A DNA stretch of 64,000 bases, from the NCBI GenBank assembly GCA_000381565.1, contig KB906724.1, positions 2,420,801-2,484,800 on the forward strand, in the 5' to 3' direction. Of this stretch, positions 36,313 to 45,013 are shown one piece after another. Origin of the DNA: Oxalobacteraceae bacterium AB_14 (GTDB lineage Bacteria > Pseudomonadota > Gammaproteobacteria > Burkholderiales > Burkholderiaceae_D). A program made the position numbers and the translations under genes. Below the pieces are notes generated by a model, which was given only the letters and a program-made list of their open reading frames with translations, had not been told where the DNA came from and searched no databases. How positions within the stretch are numbered: position 1 is the stretch's first letter; every line of letters begins with the position of its first letter.

Positions 36313-36621
36313 AGAGGGGTCGTATGGGGCGAACGTTTAGCCCCGGCTGTTTTTCGGAGCGCACGCTGCGCCGCCGTCGCCTGATCCCCGGAGCTACCTA
36401 TCCTTCGCATACGGCCCCGCCATGGCGCAGGTGAGCCTGCTCTTGCCATCGTGACTGCTTGCAAGAAATCATAACTGGCCTTGGTGGTTTTGTATCGACG
36501 GCCCGGCGCCGGCCGCGTCTGTTGTTGACGCACGACGAATCGGCGTCGCTGCCGCCGGCTGGCAGGCGACCCGCGCTGGCATGGGGCAGGGCGTCGCGCG
36601 TGCGGAATTTCGTTGTTTGGG
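36313..36621. other. Intergenic stretch without a recognisable gene
   Basis: Between the phosphatase-like gene and the TonB receptor promoter. Small ORFs on both strands have no ribosome site or family resemblance, and no clear terminator hairpin with a T-run was seen. Confidence 0.5.
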
Positions 36622-36650
36622 TTGATGGTTTTTGTGATTGCTCATGATAG
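36622..36650 (+). promoter_or_regulatory. Candidate promoter of the TonB receptor gene
   Basis: TTGATG (36622-36627), a 17-nt spacer and TGATAG (36645-36650), directly followed by an inverted repeat that would cover the transcription start. Confidence 0.45.
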
Positions 36651-36651
36651 G

Positions 36652-36678
36652 TGCGGCAAGCAAAATTTACTTGCCGCA
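36652..36678. promoter_or_regulatory. 9-bp inverted repeat in the TonB receptor leader
   Basis: TGCGGCAAG (36652-36660) and CTTGCCGCA (36670-36678) are exact inverted copies separated by an AT-rich 9-nt spacer. It begins two bases after the -10-like box. It could be a repressor operator or, as RNA, a hairpin 68 nt before the GTG start. Confidence 0.6.
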
Positions 36679-36745
36679 TGGTCGGATCGCGGCATCGAGC
36701 GATACAAATGTGCCGAATGGCCTGAGAACAACGACGGAGATAAAA

Positions 36746-39700
36746 GTGAGTGAGTTTAAAAAGACAGCGATAGCCGCTGCGGTTGCACAAGTGATGCTTT
36801 TGGCCAGCGGCGCCGTGTTTGCGCAGACCGGCAACGGCGCCGCGGACCAAGACAAGGAGGCCAAACCCATCACGGTCGTCGTGGCTGGCCAGCGCGCTGC
36901 GCTGGAGTCGGCCGCCAACATCAAACGAAATTCGGACGAGATCGTCGATTCGATCGTCGCCGCCGACATCGGCAAATTGCCGGACCGCTCGGTGACCGAA
37001 GTGCTGCAGCGCATCCCCGGCGTCTCCATCGACCGCACCCAGTTCCGCGCCGATCCGCTGCAAAGCACGGGTGACGGCATCCAGCGCTTCGCCGCCGAGG
37101 GTACCGGGGTGTCGGTGCGCGGCATGAACTATGTGCGCTCGGAACTGAACGGGCGCGATTCCTTCTCCGCCAACGGCGGCCGCGCGCTGAGCTTCGAGGA
37201 CGTGCCGCCCGAGCTGATGGCCGGCGTGGATGTCTACAAGAATCCGTCCGCCGAGCAGACCGAGGGCGCGATCGGCGGCCTGGTCAACCTGCGCACCGCG
37301 CTGCCGTTCGACTACAAGGGCTTCAAGGCCGCGCTGTCGGTGGAGGCGTCGCGCGCCAGCCGCAGCGCGCACACCCGGCCGGGGCTGTCCGGCCTGGTCT
37401 CGAACCGCTGGACCACCCCGCTGGGCCAGTTCGGCGCGCTGCTCGACCTGGCGCACTCGGAGATGTCCACCGCCAGCGACAGCATGGGGGTGAGCCCCTA
37501 CATTCCGCGCACCGACATCACGCCCGGCCAGACGCGCTGGATCAGTCCAGGGGCGAGCTGGAACTCGAACACCTTCGACCGCACCCGTGACGGCCTGTAT
37601 GGCGCCCTGCAATGGAAGAAGGACAACTGGTCTTCCTCGATGACCTACTTCAAATCGAAGTACAAGATGTACACCGAGGAAGCCGGCTTCTTCATGTCCA
37701 CCACGCCGGCCACGCTGACCGTCGATCCGGGCGCGACCTACGATGCCAAGGGGGCGCTGCTGACCGGCGTCCTGCACAATCCGACCGACGGCGGCTACGG
37801 TCTGAGCAATGGCATCGGCTTCGGTACCGACGCGCGCCGCTCGAGCCGCAAGGCCGACACCTCCGACCTGTCCTGGAACGCCCAGTGGCGCGCTACCGAC
37901 CAGTGGACCCTCGACGCCGATTTGCAGCACACGCGCGCCACCACCCAGGCCTATGACAACACGGTCGGCCTGGGCGGCTTCATGCCCAAGGAGACGGTCG
38001 ATCTGCGGACATCGGTGCCGACCTACACCTTCGACGCCAGCGACCGCGCCTGGCTGGCCGATCCCAAGAACTACTACTGGAGCTTCGCCCAGGAGCACCG
38101 CGACGCGGCGCTGGCCACCCAGGACGCGGCGCGCATCGACGCCAGGTTCGTGTTCGACTCGCCAGTGCTGCGCGACCTGCGTTTCGGCCTGCGCATGACC
38201 GACCGCGACTCGGTCACCAACCGTACCCACGGCGGCAATGGCGGCAACGAGTGGCAGAACATCACCCAGTCCTGGTCGGTCGGCGACAGCTGGCAGCCCT
38301 ACAACCACTTCGCGGTCCTGACCGATCCGCGCCTGAGCCAGACGAACTACACCGCGCACAGCTTCGGCAACTTCTTCAATGGCACGCTGCCGGCGGCGCC
38401 GACCATCATTGTTCCGACCCAGTCGACGGTGAGCAGTTCCTTCACCTCGGTGCCGGCGGCGTACCAGGAGTTGCACAACTACGCCAACTATTACTGTGCG
38501 AACCCCGGCGCCACCGGCGATTGCACCAACTGGAAGGCTTCCGAATTTGGCGGTCCGAGCGATACCAACCAGCAGCAAGAGCGCACCAAGGCCGCCTACT
38601 CCCAGTTGCGCTTCGGCTTCGACAAGCTGCGTTATCCGATCGATGGCAACGTTGGCGTCCGCGTCGTGAAGACCGAGGAGCGGGCGACCGGCATGACGGT
38701 CTTCAGCCCGCCGACCGGGACCCAGGTGCAGGGCGTGCCCACGATTGCGGCCGTGAACGATCTGCACACGATCGTGAACAACTACACCAACGTCTTGCCG
38801 AGCCTGAACCTGCGCATGAAGGCCAGCGACGAGCTGCAGTTCCGCTTCGCCGCCGCGAAAGGCATGTCGCGGCCGGACTTCTATCAGATGCAGCAGTACA
38901 CCACGCTGTCGCTGAAGCCGCAGACGCACGTCGACCCGGCGACCAAGCAGACCGTGCTCGATTCGATCGACTTCGTCGGCGACAGCGCCGGCAACCCGCT
39001 GCTCAAGCCGGTCCTGTCGAACAACCTGGATCTGACGGCGGAGTGGTACGGCAAACATGGCAGCTCGCTGACGATGTCGGTGTTCCGCAAGCAGATCAAG
39101 GACATCATCATCAACCGCACGGTGATCAATACGCTGACCGACTCCGCCGGCATGAAGCATGACTTCCTGACCAACGGGCCGGCGAACGGCGCCGATGCCC
39201 GCGCTTACGGCGCCGAACTGGGCTTCCAGCACTATTTCGACAACCTGCCGGACTGGCTCAAGGGCATCGGGGTGCAGGGCAACTACACCTATATCCGCAG
39301 CAAGCAGGATATGCACGCGCCGACCGCGCTGTGGTGCACGCCGAAGGGCACGCTGGAGTCGGAGACGCTGCGTAACCTGGCCGGGTGCGACACCGACGGC
39401 CGCGTGCTGGGCAGCGAGCCGATGTTGGGCACGTCGAAGAACGCCGTGAACTTTGCGCTGCTGTACGACCAAGGGCCGTGGTCGGCGCGTGTGGCCTACA
39501 GCTGGCGTTCGGACTACCTGCAGGTGATCAATGCCTTCGGCACCAACGGCGGCGATGGCATTGACCAGAACCCGAACAGCCCGAACAAGGGCCAGTCGGG
39601 CTCGGTGAACTATGCGCTGCCGGTCTGGGGTGGCGCCTATGGCCAGGTCGACCTTGGTGTGCAGTACAAGGCGACCAACAACATCACCGTGTCGTTCGAC

Positions 39701-39820
39701 GTCGGCAACGCGACCAACGCCATGTTCAAGCAGTACATGCAGCAGCAAATCGGCCTGAAGGAGCACTTCGCCAACTTCACCGGCCGCAGCTACTACCTGA
39801 AGGCGAACTACTCCTTCTAA
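36746..39820 (+). CDS. TonB-dependent outer membrane receptor (1024 aa)
   Basis: The start is taken as GTG 36746 (VSEFKKTAIAAAVAQ), six bases after GGAG; an ATG at 36638 lies upstream of the leader inverted repeat. The signal peptide ends VFAQ. The TonB/plug region has ITVVVAGQRAALESAANIKR, SDEIVDSIVAADIGKLPDRSVTEVLQRIPGVSIDR and GTGVSVRGMNYVRSELNGRDSF, a signature of the oligosaccharide-type receptors of Xanthomonas/Caulobacter. The barrel ends GRSYYLKANYSF. It lies beside the L-fucose/L-galactose operons and glycosidases, so fucosylated oligosaccharides are likely cargo (inference from position). Confidence 0.92.
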   Translation: MSEFKKTAIAAAVAQVMLLASGAVFAQTGNGAADQDKEAKPITVVVAGQRAALESAANIKRNSDEIVDSIVAADIGKLPDRSVTEVLQRIPGVSIDRTQFRADPLQSTGDGIQRFAAEGTGVSVRGMNYVRSELNGRDSFSANGGRALSFEDVPPELMAGVDVYKNPSAEQTEGAIGGLVNLRTALPFDYKGFKAALSVEASRASRSAHTRPGLSGLVSNRWTTPLGQFGALLDLAHSEMSTASDSMGVSPYIPRTDITPGQTRWISPGASWNSNTFDRTRDGLYGALQWKKDNWSSSMTYFKSKYKMYTEEAGFFMSTTPATLTVDPGATYDAKGALLTGVLHNPTDGGYGLSNGIGFGTDARRSSRKADTSDLSWNAQWRATDQWTLDADLQHTRATTQAYDNTVGLGGFMPKETVDLRTSVPTYTFDASDRAWLADPKNYYWSFAQEHRDAALATQDAARIDARFVFDSPVLRDLRFGLRMTDRDSVTNRTHGGNGGNEWQNITQSWSVGDSWQPYNHFAVLTDPRLSQTNYTAHSFGNFFNGTLPAAPTIIVPTQSTVSSSFTSVPAAYQELHNYANYYCANPGATGDCTNWKASEFGGPSDTNQQQERTKAAYSQLRFGFDKLRYPIDGNVGVRVVKTEERATGMTVFSPPTGTQVQGVPTIAAVNDLHTIVNNYTNVLPSLNLRMKASDELQFRFAAAKGMSRPDFYQMQQYTTLSLKPQTHVDPATKQTVLDSIDFVGDSAGNPLLKPVLSNNLDLTAEWYGKHGSSLTMSVFRKQIKDIIINRTVINTLTDSAGMKHDFLTNGPANGADARAYGAELGFQHYFDNLPDWLKGIGVQGNYTYIRSKQDMHAPTALWCTPKGTLESETLRNLAGCDTDGRVLGSEPMLGTSKNAVNFALLYDQGPWSARVAYSWRSDYLQVINAFGTNGGDGIDQNPNSPNKGQSGSVNYALPVWGGAYGQVDLGVQYKATNNITVSFDVGNATNAMFKQYMQQQIGLKEHFANFTGRSYYLKANYSF

Positions 39821-39836
39821 GCTGAGGTGGCATCGG

Positions 39837-39866
39837 CCTCCCGCGGCCCTGTACGGCCGCAGGAGG
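39837..39866 (+). terminator. Hairpin after the TonB receptor gene
   Basis: GCGGCC and GGCCGC pair around CTGTAC, and the flanking CCTCC/GGAGG extends the stem with one mismatch. There is no T-run, so termination is only probable. Confidence 0.5.
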
Positions 39867-39954
39867 TACCCTGGCCCTTGGGACGCTGCGGCTGGAGCGG
39901 CGCGGCGGTGATCCTGGAGCCGCTGCGCTGAAGCCCGCGTGCGCAGCAGGGTAG

Positions 39955-40668
39955 TCAGCCGCCGCCGGCCAGCGTCCGCGTCACGCGCTGCAGGTGGGCG
40001 CGCATGGCGCTGCGCGCGGCGACCGGATCGCTGCCGGCGATGGCGTCGAAGATCGCGCGGTGATCCAGCAGCGTGGTCTGGCGCAGTTCCTCGGTCCGGT
40101 AGTGCTCCTTGAGCCGGTGCCACAGGCTGCTGCGCTGGCGCCACAGGTAGTCGACCACGCCGACCAGCGCCGTGTTGCCGCTGGCGCGCGCGATGGCGAG
40201 GTGGAAGTTGCGGTCCGCCTGCTCGTTGCTGGAGCGGTCTTCATGGCTGCGCTCCATCTCCAGCAGCGCCGCCCGGATGGCCGTCACCGCGGAGGCGGTG
40301 GCGTTCTTGGCGGCCATGGCCGCGACCTCGGTCTCGATCATGCTGCGGGCGGTCAGCACCTCGAACGGGCCAGCTCCGGCTTCCGGCACGGCGGCCGGCG
40401 AAGATCCCCGTTCGCACAGGTACACGCCGGAGCCGCCGCGCACCTCGACCACGCCGTCCAGCTCCAGCGCGATCAGCGCTTCGCGCAACGCAGCGCGGCT
40501 GACGCGCAGCGACGCGGCCAGTTCGCGCTCGGCGGGCAGGCGCGCGCCGGCGGCGATGCTCTGCTGGCGGATCAGATCCTGTATCCGCTCGGCGACCACG
40601 CGGTACATGCGCGGCTCGGGTGGACGGTTGGCCAGCGCCTGGGATTCGGTGAAGGTGTCTGGTTGCAT
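39955..40668 (-). CDS. FadR-type (GntR/FCD) transcriptional regulator (237 aa)
   Basis: An N-terminal GntR winged helix (RVVAERIQDLIRQQSIAAGARLPAERELAASLRVSRAALREALIALELDGVVEV) is followed by an all-helical FCD effector domain (about 90-230) with FHLAIARASGNTALVGVVDYLW and a LDHRAIFDAIAGSDPVAARSAMRAHL ending that carries metal-binding His residues. Such regulators often respond to sugar acids. It is the last gene of the minus-strand operon, with a one-base gap after the lactonase gene. It is a good candidate to bind the 26-bp palindrome at 44611-44636 that separates the two catabolic operons. Confidence 0.92.
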   Translation of the reverse strand: MQPDTFTESQALANRPPEPRMYRVVAERIQDLIRQQSIAAGARLPAERELAASLRVSRAALREALIALELDGVVEVRGGSGVYLCERGSSPAAVPEAGAGPFEVLTARSMIETEVAAMAAKNATASAVTAIRAALLEMERSHEDRSSNEQADRNFHLAIARASGNTALVGVVDYLWRQRSSLWHRLKEHYRTEELRQTTLLDHRAIFDAIAGSDPVAARSAMRAHLQRVTRTLAGGG

Positions 40669-40669
40669 A

Positions 40670-41500
40670 TCAGTCGATCCGGTAGAAGCGGCGAGCGTTC
40701 AGGCCGAGTACGGCTGCGCGCTGCGCCGCGGTCAGATGCGCCAGCAGCGCCTCGCAGGCGTCGATCCATGCCGCGTAGCCGGAGGCCAGCGTGAGCACCG
40801 GCCAGTCGCTGCCCCACATCACGCGGTCCGGGCCGAACGCTTGCAGCACGTGGTGCGCGTAGGGCCGCAAGCGTTCCACGGTCCAGCCGGGACCGGCCTC
40901 CGTGACCATGCCGGATAATTTGCATTCCACCTGCGGCAGCGCCGCCAGCTGGTCGATGTCGTGCCGCCACTGCGCTTGCGGCGCGCCGTCCATGGCCGGC
41001 TTGGCCGCGTGGTCGATCACGATCGGCAGCCCGGGGTGGCGGCGCGCGAAGGCCAGCAGCGCCGGCAGATGACGCGGCAGCACCAGCGCGTCGAAGCGCA
41101 GGCCGTGGCGCAGCATGGCCTCCACCGCCGGCGCCAGCGCCGCGTCGTCGATCCAGTCATCGTCTTCCAGGTCCTGCAGCATGGGCCGCAGGCCGCGCAG
41201 CATGGGATGCGCGGCCAGGGCGGCGATGCGCTCGGGCGCGTCGGCCGCCTTCAGGTCGGTCCAGCCGACGACGGCGCCGATGAAGGCGTGGCTGTCCGCC
41301 AGCCCTAGCATGTAGCGGGTGTCTGCCTCGCTGGGCATGGACTGCACCAGCACGGTGGCGGACACGCCGTTTTCCACCAGCAGGGTGCTCAGGTCGCCGG
41401 GATGGAAATCGCGGTGGATGGGGGCGAGTTCCGGCGGCGGCCATGCGCCATCGCGCGCGGCCAGTTGCCAGAAATGCTGATGGGCGTCGATGCGCATCAT
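40670..41500 (-). CDS. Amidohydrolase, probable L-fucono/L-galactono-1,5-lactonase (276 aa)
   Basis: A COG3618 amidohydrolase. The N-terminus MMRIDAHQHFWQLAARDGAWPP has the metal-binding HQHF of the lactonase branch. IVIDHAAKP (metal His) and CKLSGMVTE follow, and the C-terminal VMWGSDWPVLTL carries the catalytic Asp. Family members of this type open L-fucono-, L-galactono- or L-rhamnono-lactones. The start ATG overlaps the sugar-kinase TGA (ATGA). Given the AKR sugar dehydrogenase, FucP and fuconate/altronate-type dehydratase nearby, it probably hydrolyses the lactone formed by the dehydrogenase. Confidence 0.87.
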   Translation of the reverse strand: MMRIDAHQHFWQLAARDGAWPPPELAPIHRDFHPGDLSTLLVENGVSATVLVQSMPSEADTRYMLGLADSHAFIGAVVGWTDLKAADAPERIAALAAHPMLRGLRPMLQDLEDDDWIDDAALAPAVEAMLRHGLRFDALVLPRHLPALLAFARRHPGLPIVIDHAAKPAMDGAPQAQWRHDIDQLAALPQVECKLSGMVTEAGPGWTVERLRPYAHHVLQAFGPDRVMWGSDWPVLTLASGYAAWIDACEALLAHLTAAQRAAVLGLNARRFYRID

Positions 41501-42441
41501 GGCTCCGTGTTCGAAAGGGAGGGCAGGGCGGTCGCCGGTATGATGGCGCCCGGATGCGCCACCACGGCGGCGGCCACCGCGCAGCCGAATTCGGCGGCTT
41601 TGACGCCGGACGCGCCGCGCAGGCGCCGCGCCAGATAGCCGGCGTTGAAGCTGTCGCCGGCGGCGGTGGTGTCCACGGCGCGCACCGCCAGCGCCGGGAC
41701 GTGCACAGCGCCGGCCGCCGCGCCGCCGGCCAGGCAACCGTCGGCGCCCAGCTTGAGCACCACTTCCGGCACGCCGATGGCCGCGATGCGCGCCAGCGCT
41801 TCCGCCGGACTGCGGTCGCCCTGCAGCAGCGCCTCGTCGTCAAAGCTGAACAGCGCGTGGGTGCAGACCCGCGCCGCGCGGTTCATCCACTGGCGCGCGC
41901 TCGGCACGTCCCACAGCGCCGGGCGGTAGTTGTTGTCCAGCGCTACCCAGCCGCCGGCCGCGCGCACCCGCGCCGCCAGCGACAGCAGGGCGGCGCGCCG
42001 TTCGTCGTCGAGGATGGCCAGCGTGATCCCGGTCAGCAGCAGCACGCTGCATCCGGCCAGCTCCGCCCCCAGCCGCTCCAGATGGGCGGCGGACAGCATG
42101 GCCCGCGCGGCGGACTGCGCGCGCCAGTAGGTGAAGCGGCGCTCGCCGCCGCCGTCGGTGGCGATGGCGTACAGTCCCGGCGTGCCGCCGGCGCGGATGT
42201 CGATCAGGCTGTCGTCGACGTGTTCGGCCCGTATATGGTCGCGGATCAAGCCGCTCATCGCGTCGTCGCCCAGCGCGCTGACGTAGCGCACCGGCATGGC
42301 GGGCGCCAGCCGTTTCAGGTAGACCGCGGTGTTGTAGCTGTCGCCGGCCGCCGCGTGCAGCAGCGTGTCGTTCGCTTGCGGGCGCAGCTCCAGCATGCAT
42401 TCGCCCACCGACCAGAAGGCGCCGCTCATTTGTTCATTCAT
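41497..42441 (-). CDS. PfkB-family sugar kinase, probable 2-dehydro-3-deoxygluconokinase (314 aa)
   Basis: A cytoplasmic ribokinase-fold kinase. The N-terminus SGAFWSVGECMLELRPQAND and AAGDSYNTAVYLKRLAP match KDG kinases. The anion-hole and catalytic Asp are in the PfkB signature VDTTAAGDSFNAGYLARRL near residue 255. KDG kinase makes KDPG for the Entner-Doudoroff aldolase. Both junctions are 4-nt ATGA overlaps, with the reductase upstream and the lactonase downstream. Its presence is hard to explain by L-fucose use alone but fits an L-galactose or uronate branch through altronate and KDG. Confidence 0.85.
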   Translation of the reverse strand: MNEQMSGAFWSVGECMLELRPQANDTLLHAAAGDSYNTAVYLKRLAPAMPVRYVSALGDDAMSGLIRDHIRAEHVDDSLIDIRAGGTPGLYAIATDGGGERRFTYWRAQSAARAMLSAAHLERLGAELAGCSVLLLTGITLAILDDERRAALLSLAARVRAAGGWVALDNNYRPALWDVPSARQWMNRAARVCTHALFSFDDEALLQGDRSPAEALARIAAIGVPEVVLKLGADGCLAGGAAAGAVHVPALAVRAVDTTAAGDSFNAGYLARRLRGASGVKAAEFGCAVAAAVVAHPGAIIPATALPSLSNTEP

Positions 42442-43562
42442 GCTGGCTTCCTTTGCAGCGCGGCGTGCAGGCGCGCTTGCGCCAGCGGCAGCCGCAACTC
42501 GCGGGCCAGTTCCACCACCGGCAACAGGCGCCGCTGCTTTTTCTGCTGATGGTTCTGGGCGATATCGGCCAGCCGGTGCGCCAGGAATGGATTGCCGAAG
42601 CGCTCGCGCACCTGCGCCAGATAGGCGCGGCTGATGTCGGCCTCGCCCAGCGCGTCGAACACCGGCAGCACTTCCTCCTCCCACAACGCTTCCAGCTGCG
42701 CGCGCAGCGCCGGATCGGACATCGCCTGCAGCACCGTCTCGTCGGCGGCGCGGCCGGTCCGCAGCCACTGCTCGGCCAGGAAGGTGTGGCCCAGATTCAG
42801 CAGCAACAGCTTGCGCCGCTCGTACGGTTCCAGCCGCTCGGTGACGACGATCTGCGGATGCGTACAAGGCAGCACCATGTTCGGCTGCGCTTCGATGACC
42901 CAGACGGCGTAAGGCTCGGCCACCGCACCGGCCGGCGCGATCGGCTCGGAGACGATGCGGTCCACCAGGGAATTGATCCACACGCAGGCGCTGCCCAGGT
43001 AGGCGAGGAAACCGCCGTCCAGGTTCCATTCGCGCGCCAGCCGGCACACCACGTCGCGCAGCACGCTGCCGTTGTTGGCCACCAGCTCGCAAGGATACAG
43101 CGTCACGGGCGCGGCGCCGTCGAGGTAACGCCGGTGCAGCAGCACCAGCAGCTTGGCGGGAAAGCTGCGCGGCGGCGTGGCCGCGTCCAGCAACGCCGGG
43201 CCGTCCTGCGGCGACAGCTCGTAGCCGCGGTCGCCCGTGTTGGAGACGATCACCCGCACCGGTCCGGCCGCCAGCGCGCGGATCGCCGGCCAGTCATGGT
43301 CCGCCTGCAGCGCGGCTTCGATGGCCGTCACCCGGTGCTCCTGTTCGACCACGGCGCCGTCCGCGCGGCCACGGATGCGCACCGGGTAGCCGCCCGGCGC
43401 GTTGAACGCCGCCACCCGCTGCGCGCTCTGCGCGCTGCCGGTGGTCTGCACCACGGTGATCCGGCCCAGCGCCTGGCCGTTTTCCAGCGCCTGGTGGACG
43501 AACAGGTCGACGTGCGCCTGCAGGAAGCGGCTGGTGCCGAATTGCAGAATGGGCGTGGCCAT
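42438..43562 (-). CDS. Tagaturonate reductase-like (mannitol dehydrogenase family) enzyme (374 aa)
   Basis: The N-terminal Rossmann part opens ILQFGTSRFLQAHVDLFVHQAL, then VVQTTGSAQSAQRVAAFN and VRVIVSNTGDRGYEL. The C-terminal helical domain has YPCELVANNGSVLRDVV, VWINSLVDRIVSEPIAP and LLNLGHTFLAEQWL with the expected catalytic Lys/Asn region. This is the UxaB/UxuB type of NAD(H) reductase, slightly short for the family. UxaB interconverts D-tagaturonate and D-altronate. It is directly adjacent to the Zn dehydrogenase gene (no gap) and overlaps the kinase by 4 nt. Confidence 0.85.
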   Translation of the reverse strand: MATPILQFGTSRFLQAHVDLFVHQALENGQALGRITVVQTTGSAQSAQRVAAFNAPGGYPVRIRGRADGAVVEQEHRVTAIEAALQADHDWPAIRALAAGPVRVIVSNTGDRGYELSPQDGPALLDAATPPRSFPAKLLVLLHRRYLDGAAPVTLYPCELVANNGSVLRDVVCRLAREWNLDGGFLAYLGSACVWINSLVDRIVSEPIAPAGAVAEPYAVWVIEAQPNMVLPCTHPQIVVTERLEPYERRKLLLLNLGHTFLAEQWLRTGRAADETVLQAMSDPALRAQLEALWEEEVLPVFDALGEADISRAYLAQVRERFGNPFLAHRLADIAQNHQQKKQRRLLPVVELARELRLPLAQARLHAALQRKPA

Positions 43563-44573
43563 CTATACCTCGACGATGGCTTTGATGACGCCGGCGGCCG
43601 GGTCCATCCACTGCGGCAGCACCGTCACGAATTCGGACAGCGTGGCGCGGTGCGTGTTCATCAAACCGGTCGGCACCAGGCCCGCCTTCATCGCCGCCAG
43701 CACTTCGCGGAAGTCGTCGGCGGTGGCGTTGCGGCTGCCCAGCAGGTTGGTTTCGCGCTTGTGGAATTCCGGGTCGGCGAAGGAAATGCGGTCCAGCACG
43801 ATCGACACCAGCACATAGGTGCCGCCGTGCGCGACGAATTCCAGGCCGCGCTCCATGGCCTTGACGTTGCCGGTGGCGTCGAACACCACGTCGAAGAACT
43901 CGCCGTTGGTCAGTTCCGACAGTTGCGCCTTGTCCTGTTCGCCCACGGTCACCGTGCGCGGGATGTCCAGCGCGCTGCGGCAGAACGCCAGGCGGTCCGC
44001 GCGCGCGTCCAGCACCGTCACGCTGCCGCCCTTGAGCCGGGCGAACAATGCGGCGGCGAGGCCGATCGGGCCGGCGCCCACCACCAGCACGTTCTGGCCG
44101 GCGCGCACGCCGCCGCGCCGCACCGCGTGCGCGCCGATGGCCAGGAACTCCAGCATGGCGGCGTCGTCGAGGGAAATGCCGTCGGTCTTGAACACGAAGC
44201 GTTCGGGCAGCGCCAGGTATTCGGTCATGCCGCCGTCGCGGTGCACGCCCAGCACCTGGATGTTGGTGCAGCAATTGGTCTTGCCCTGGCGGCAGGCGAT
44301 GCAGCCGCCGCACGACAGGTAGGGCATCACATACACCTGGTCACCGGCTTTCAGCTCGCTGCCCTCGGGCGCGGTGACGATCTCGCCCGACAGCTCATGG
44401 CCCATCACGCGCGGATATTGCAGGAAGGGCTGGGTGCCGCGGAAGATATGCATGTCGGTGCCGCACAGGCCGATGCGGCGCACGCGCAGCAGCACTTCGC
44501 CGGCGCCGGCCTGCGGCAGCGGACGCTCCATCAGTTGCAGGTCGCCGGGGGAGAGGCATACGACAGTTTTCAT
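43563..44573 (-). CDS. Zinc-dependent alcohol dehydrogenase, possible L-galactonate 5-dehydrogenase (336 aa)
   Basis: A medium-chain dehydrogenase. The catalytic zinc site is CGTDMHIFRG with GHELSGEIV; the structural zinc Cys cluster is CGGCIACRQGKTNCC. The Rossmann motif VVGAGPIGLAAALFARL starts around residue 165. The family includes threonine, sorbitol and L-galactonate dehydrogenases. It is the first gene of the minus operon and is directly followed by a tagaturonate-reductase-like gene, so oxidation of L-galactonate to D-tagaturonate is the best contextual guess. Two ATGs are adjacent (44576, 44573). Confidence 0.8.
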   Translation of the reverse strand: MKTVVCLSPGDLQLMERPLPQAGAGEVLLRVRRIGLCGTDMHIFRGTQPFLQYPRVMGHELSGEIVTAPEGSELKAGDQVYVMPYLSCGGCIACRQGKTNCCTNIQVLGVHRDGGMTEYLALPERFVFKTDGISLDDAAMLEFLAIGAHAVRRGGVRAGQNVLVVGAGPIGLAAALFARLKGGSVTVLDARADRLAFCRSALDIPRTVTVGEQDKAQLSELTNGEFFDVVFDATGNVKAMERGLEFVAHGGTYVLVSIVLDRISFADPEFHKRETNLLGSRNATADDFREVLAAMKAGLVPTGLMNTHRATLSEFVTVLPQWMDPAAGVIKAIVEV

Positions 44574-44610
44574 CATGGAATTTTTCCGTATCGAGGTTGC
44601 TTGTGCTTGT

Positions 44611-44636
44611 ATTGTACGTGATATATCGCATACAAT
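44611..44636. promoter_or_regulatory. 26-bp near-perfect palindrome between the divergent sugar operons
   Basis: The left half ATTGTACGTGATA and right half TATCGCATACAAT are complementary at 22 of 26 positions. It sits in the middle of the 104-bp gap between the Zn dehydrogenase (minus) and the UxaA N-terminal gene (plus), so one bound regulator could control both operons. Confidence 0.72.
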
Positions 44637-44677
44637 CGAGCGCTTGAGGCCGACTTTTATCCGTAAGGGAACGATCC

Positions 44678-45013
44678 ATGTCCACACCCACTGGCGCCAC
44701 GACGCCGCGCCTGCTGCTGATGGCGCCTGAAGACAACTGCCTGATCGCCCGCATGCCGCTGGCGGCCGGCGCGGCGCTGGAGATCGACGGCGCGGCCGTG
44801 GTCCTGGCCGAGCATGTCCCGCTGGGCTACAAGGTGGCGCGCCGCGCGCTCAAGGCCGGCGACAAGGTGCTGCGCTACGGCGCCATCATCGGCACCGTCA
44901 CCGCCGACGCCGCGCCCGGCGCCATGCTGCACACGCATAATCTCGTCAGCGACTACATCCCGACCTACACCCTGGCGTCGGACGCCCATTCCTTCATCGG
45001 GAGCAGCCACTGA
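44678..45013 (+). CDS. UxaA family dehydratase, N-terminal (SAF) subunit (111 aa)
   Basis: A small SAF-domain protein: ARMPLAAGAALEIDGAAVVLAEHVPLGYKVARRALKAGDKVLRYGAIIGTVTADAAPGAMLHTHNLVSDY. The GHKVA-like (GYKVA) and HTHNL blocks are those of the N-terminal domain of altronate/galactarate dehydratase (UxaA/GarD). An AAGGGA ribosome site precedes the ATG. The C-terminal catalytic half is the next gene (TGATG overlap), so together they make one split enzyme. In Campylobacter the equivalent split pair belongs to the L-fucose locus. Confidence 0.9.
   Translation: MSTPTGATTPRLLLMAPEDNCLIARMPLAAGAALEIDGAAVVLAEHVPLGYKVARRALKAGDKVLRYGAIIGTVTADAAPGAMLHTHNLVSDYIPTYTLASDAHSFIGSSH

Noticed and set aside
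36398..40144. A 1248-codon minus-strand frame opposite the second TonB receptor
   Set aside because: Its composition is Arg/Ala/Val/Gly-biased with no recognisable domain; the receptor on the plus strand is certain.
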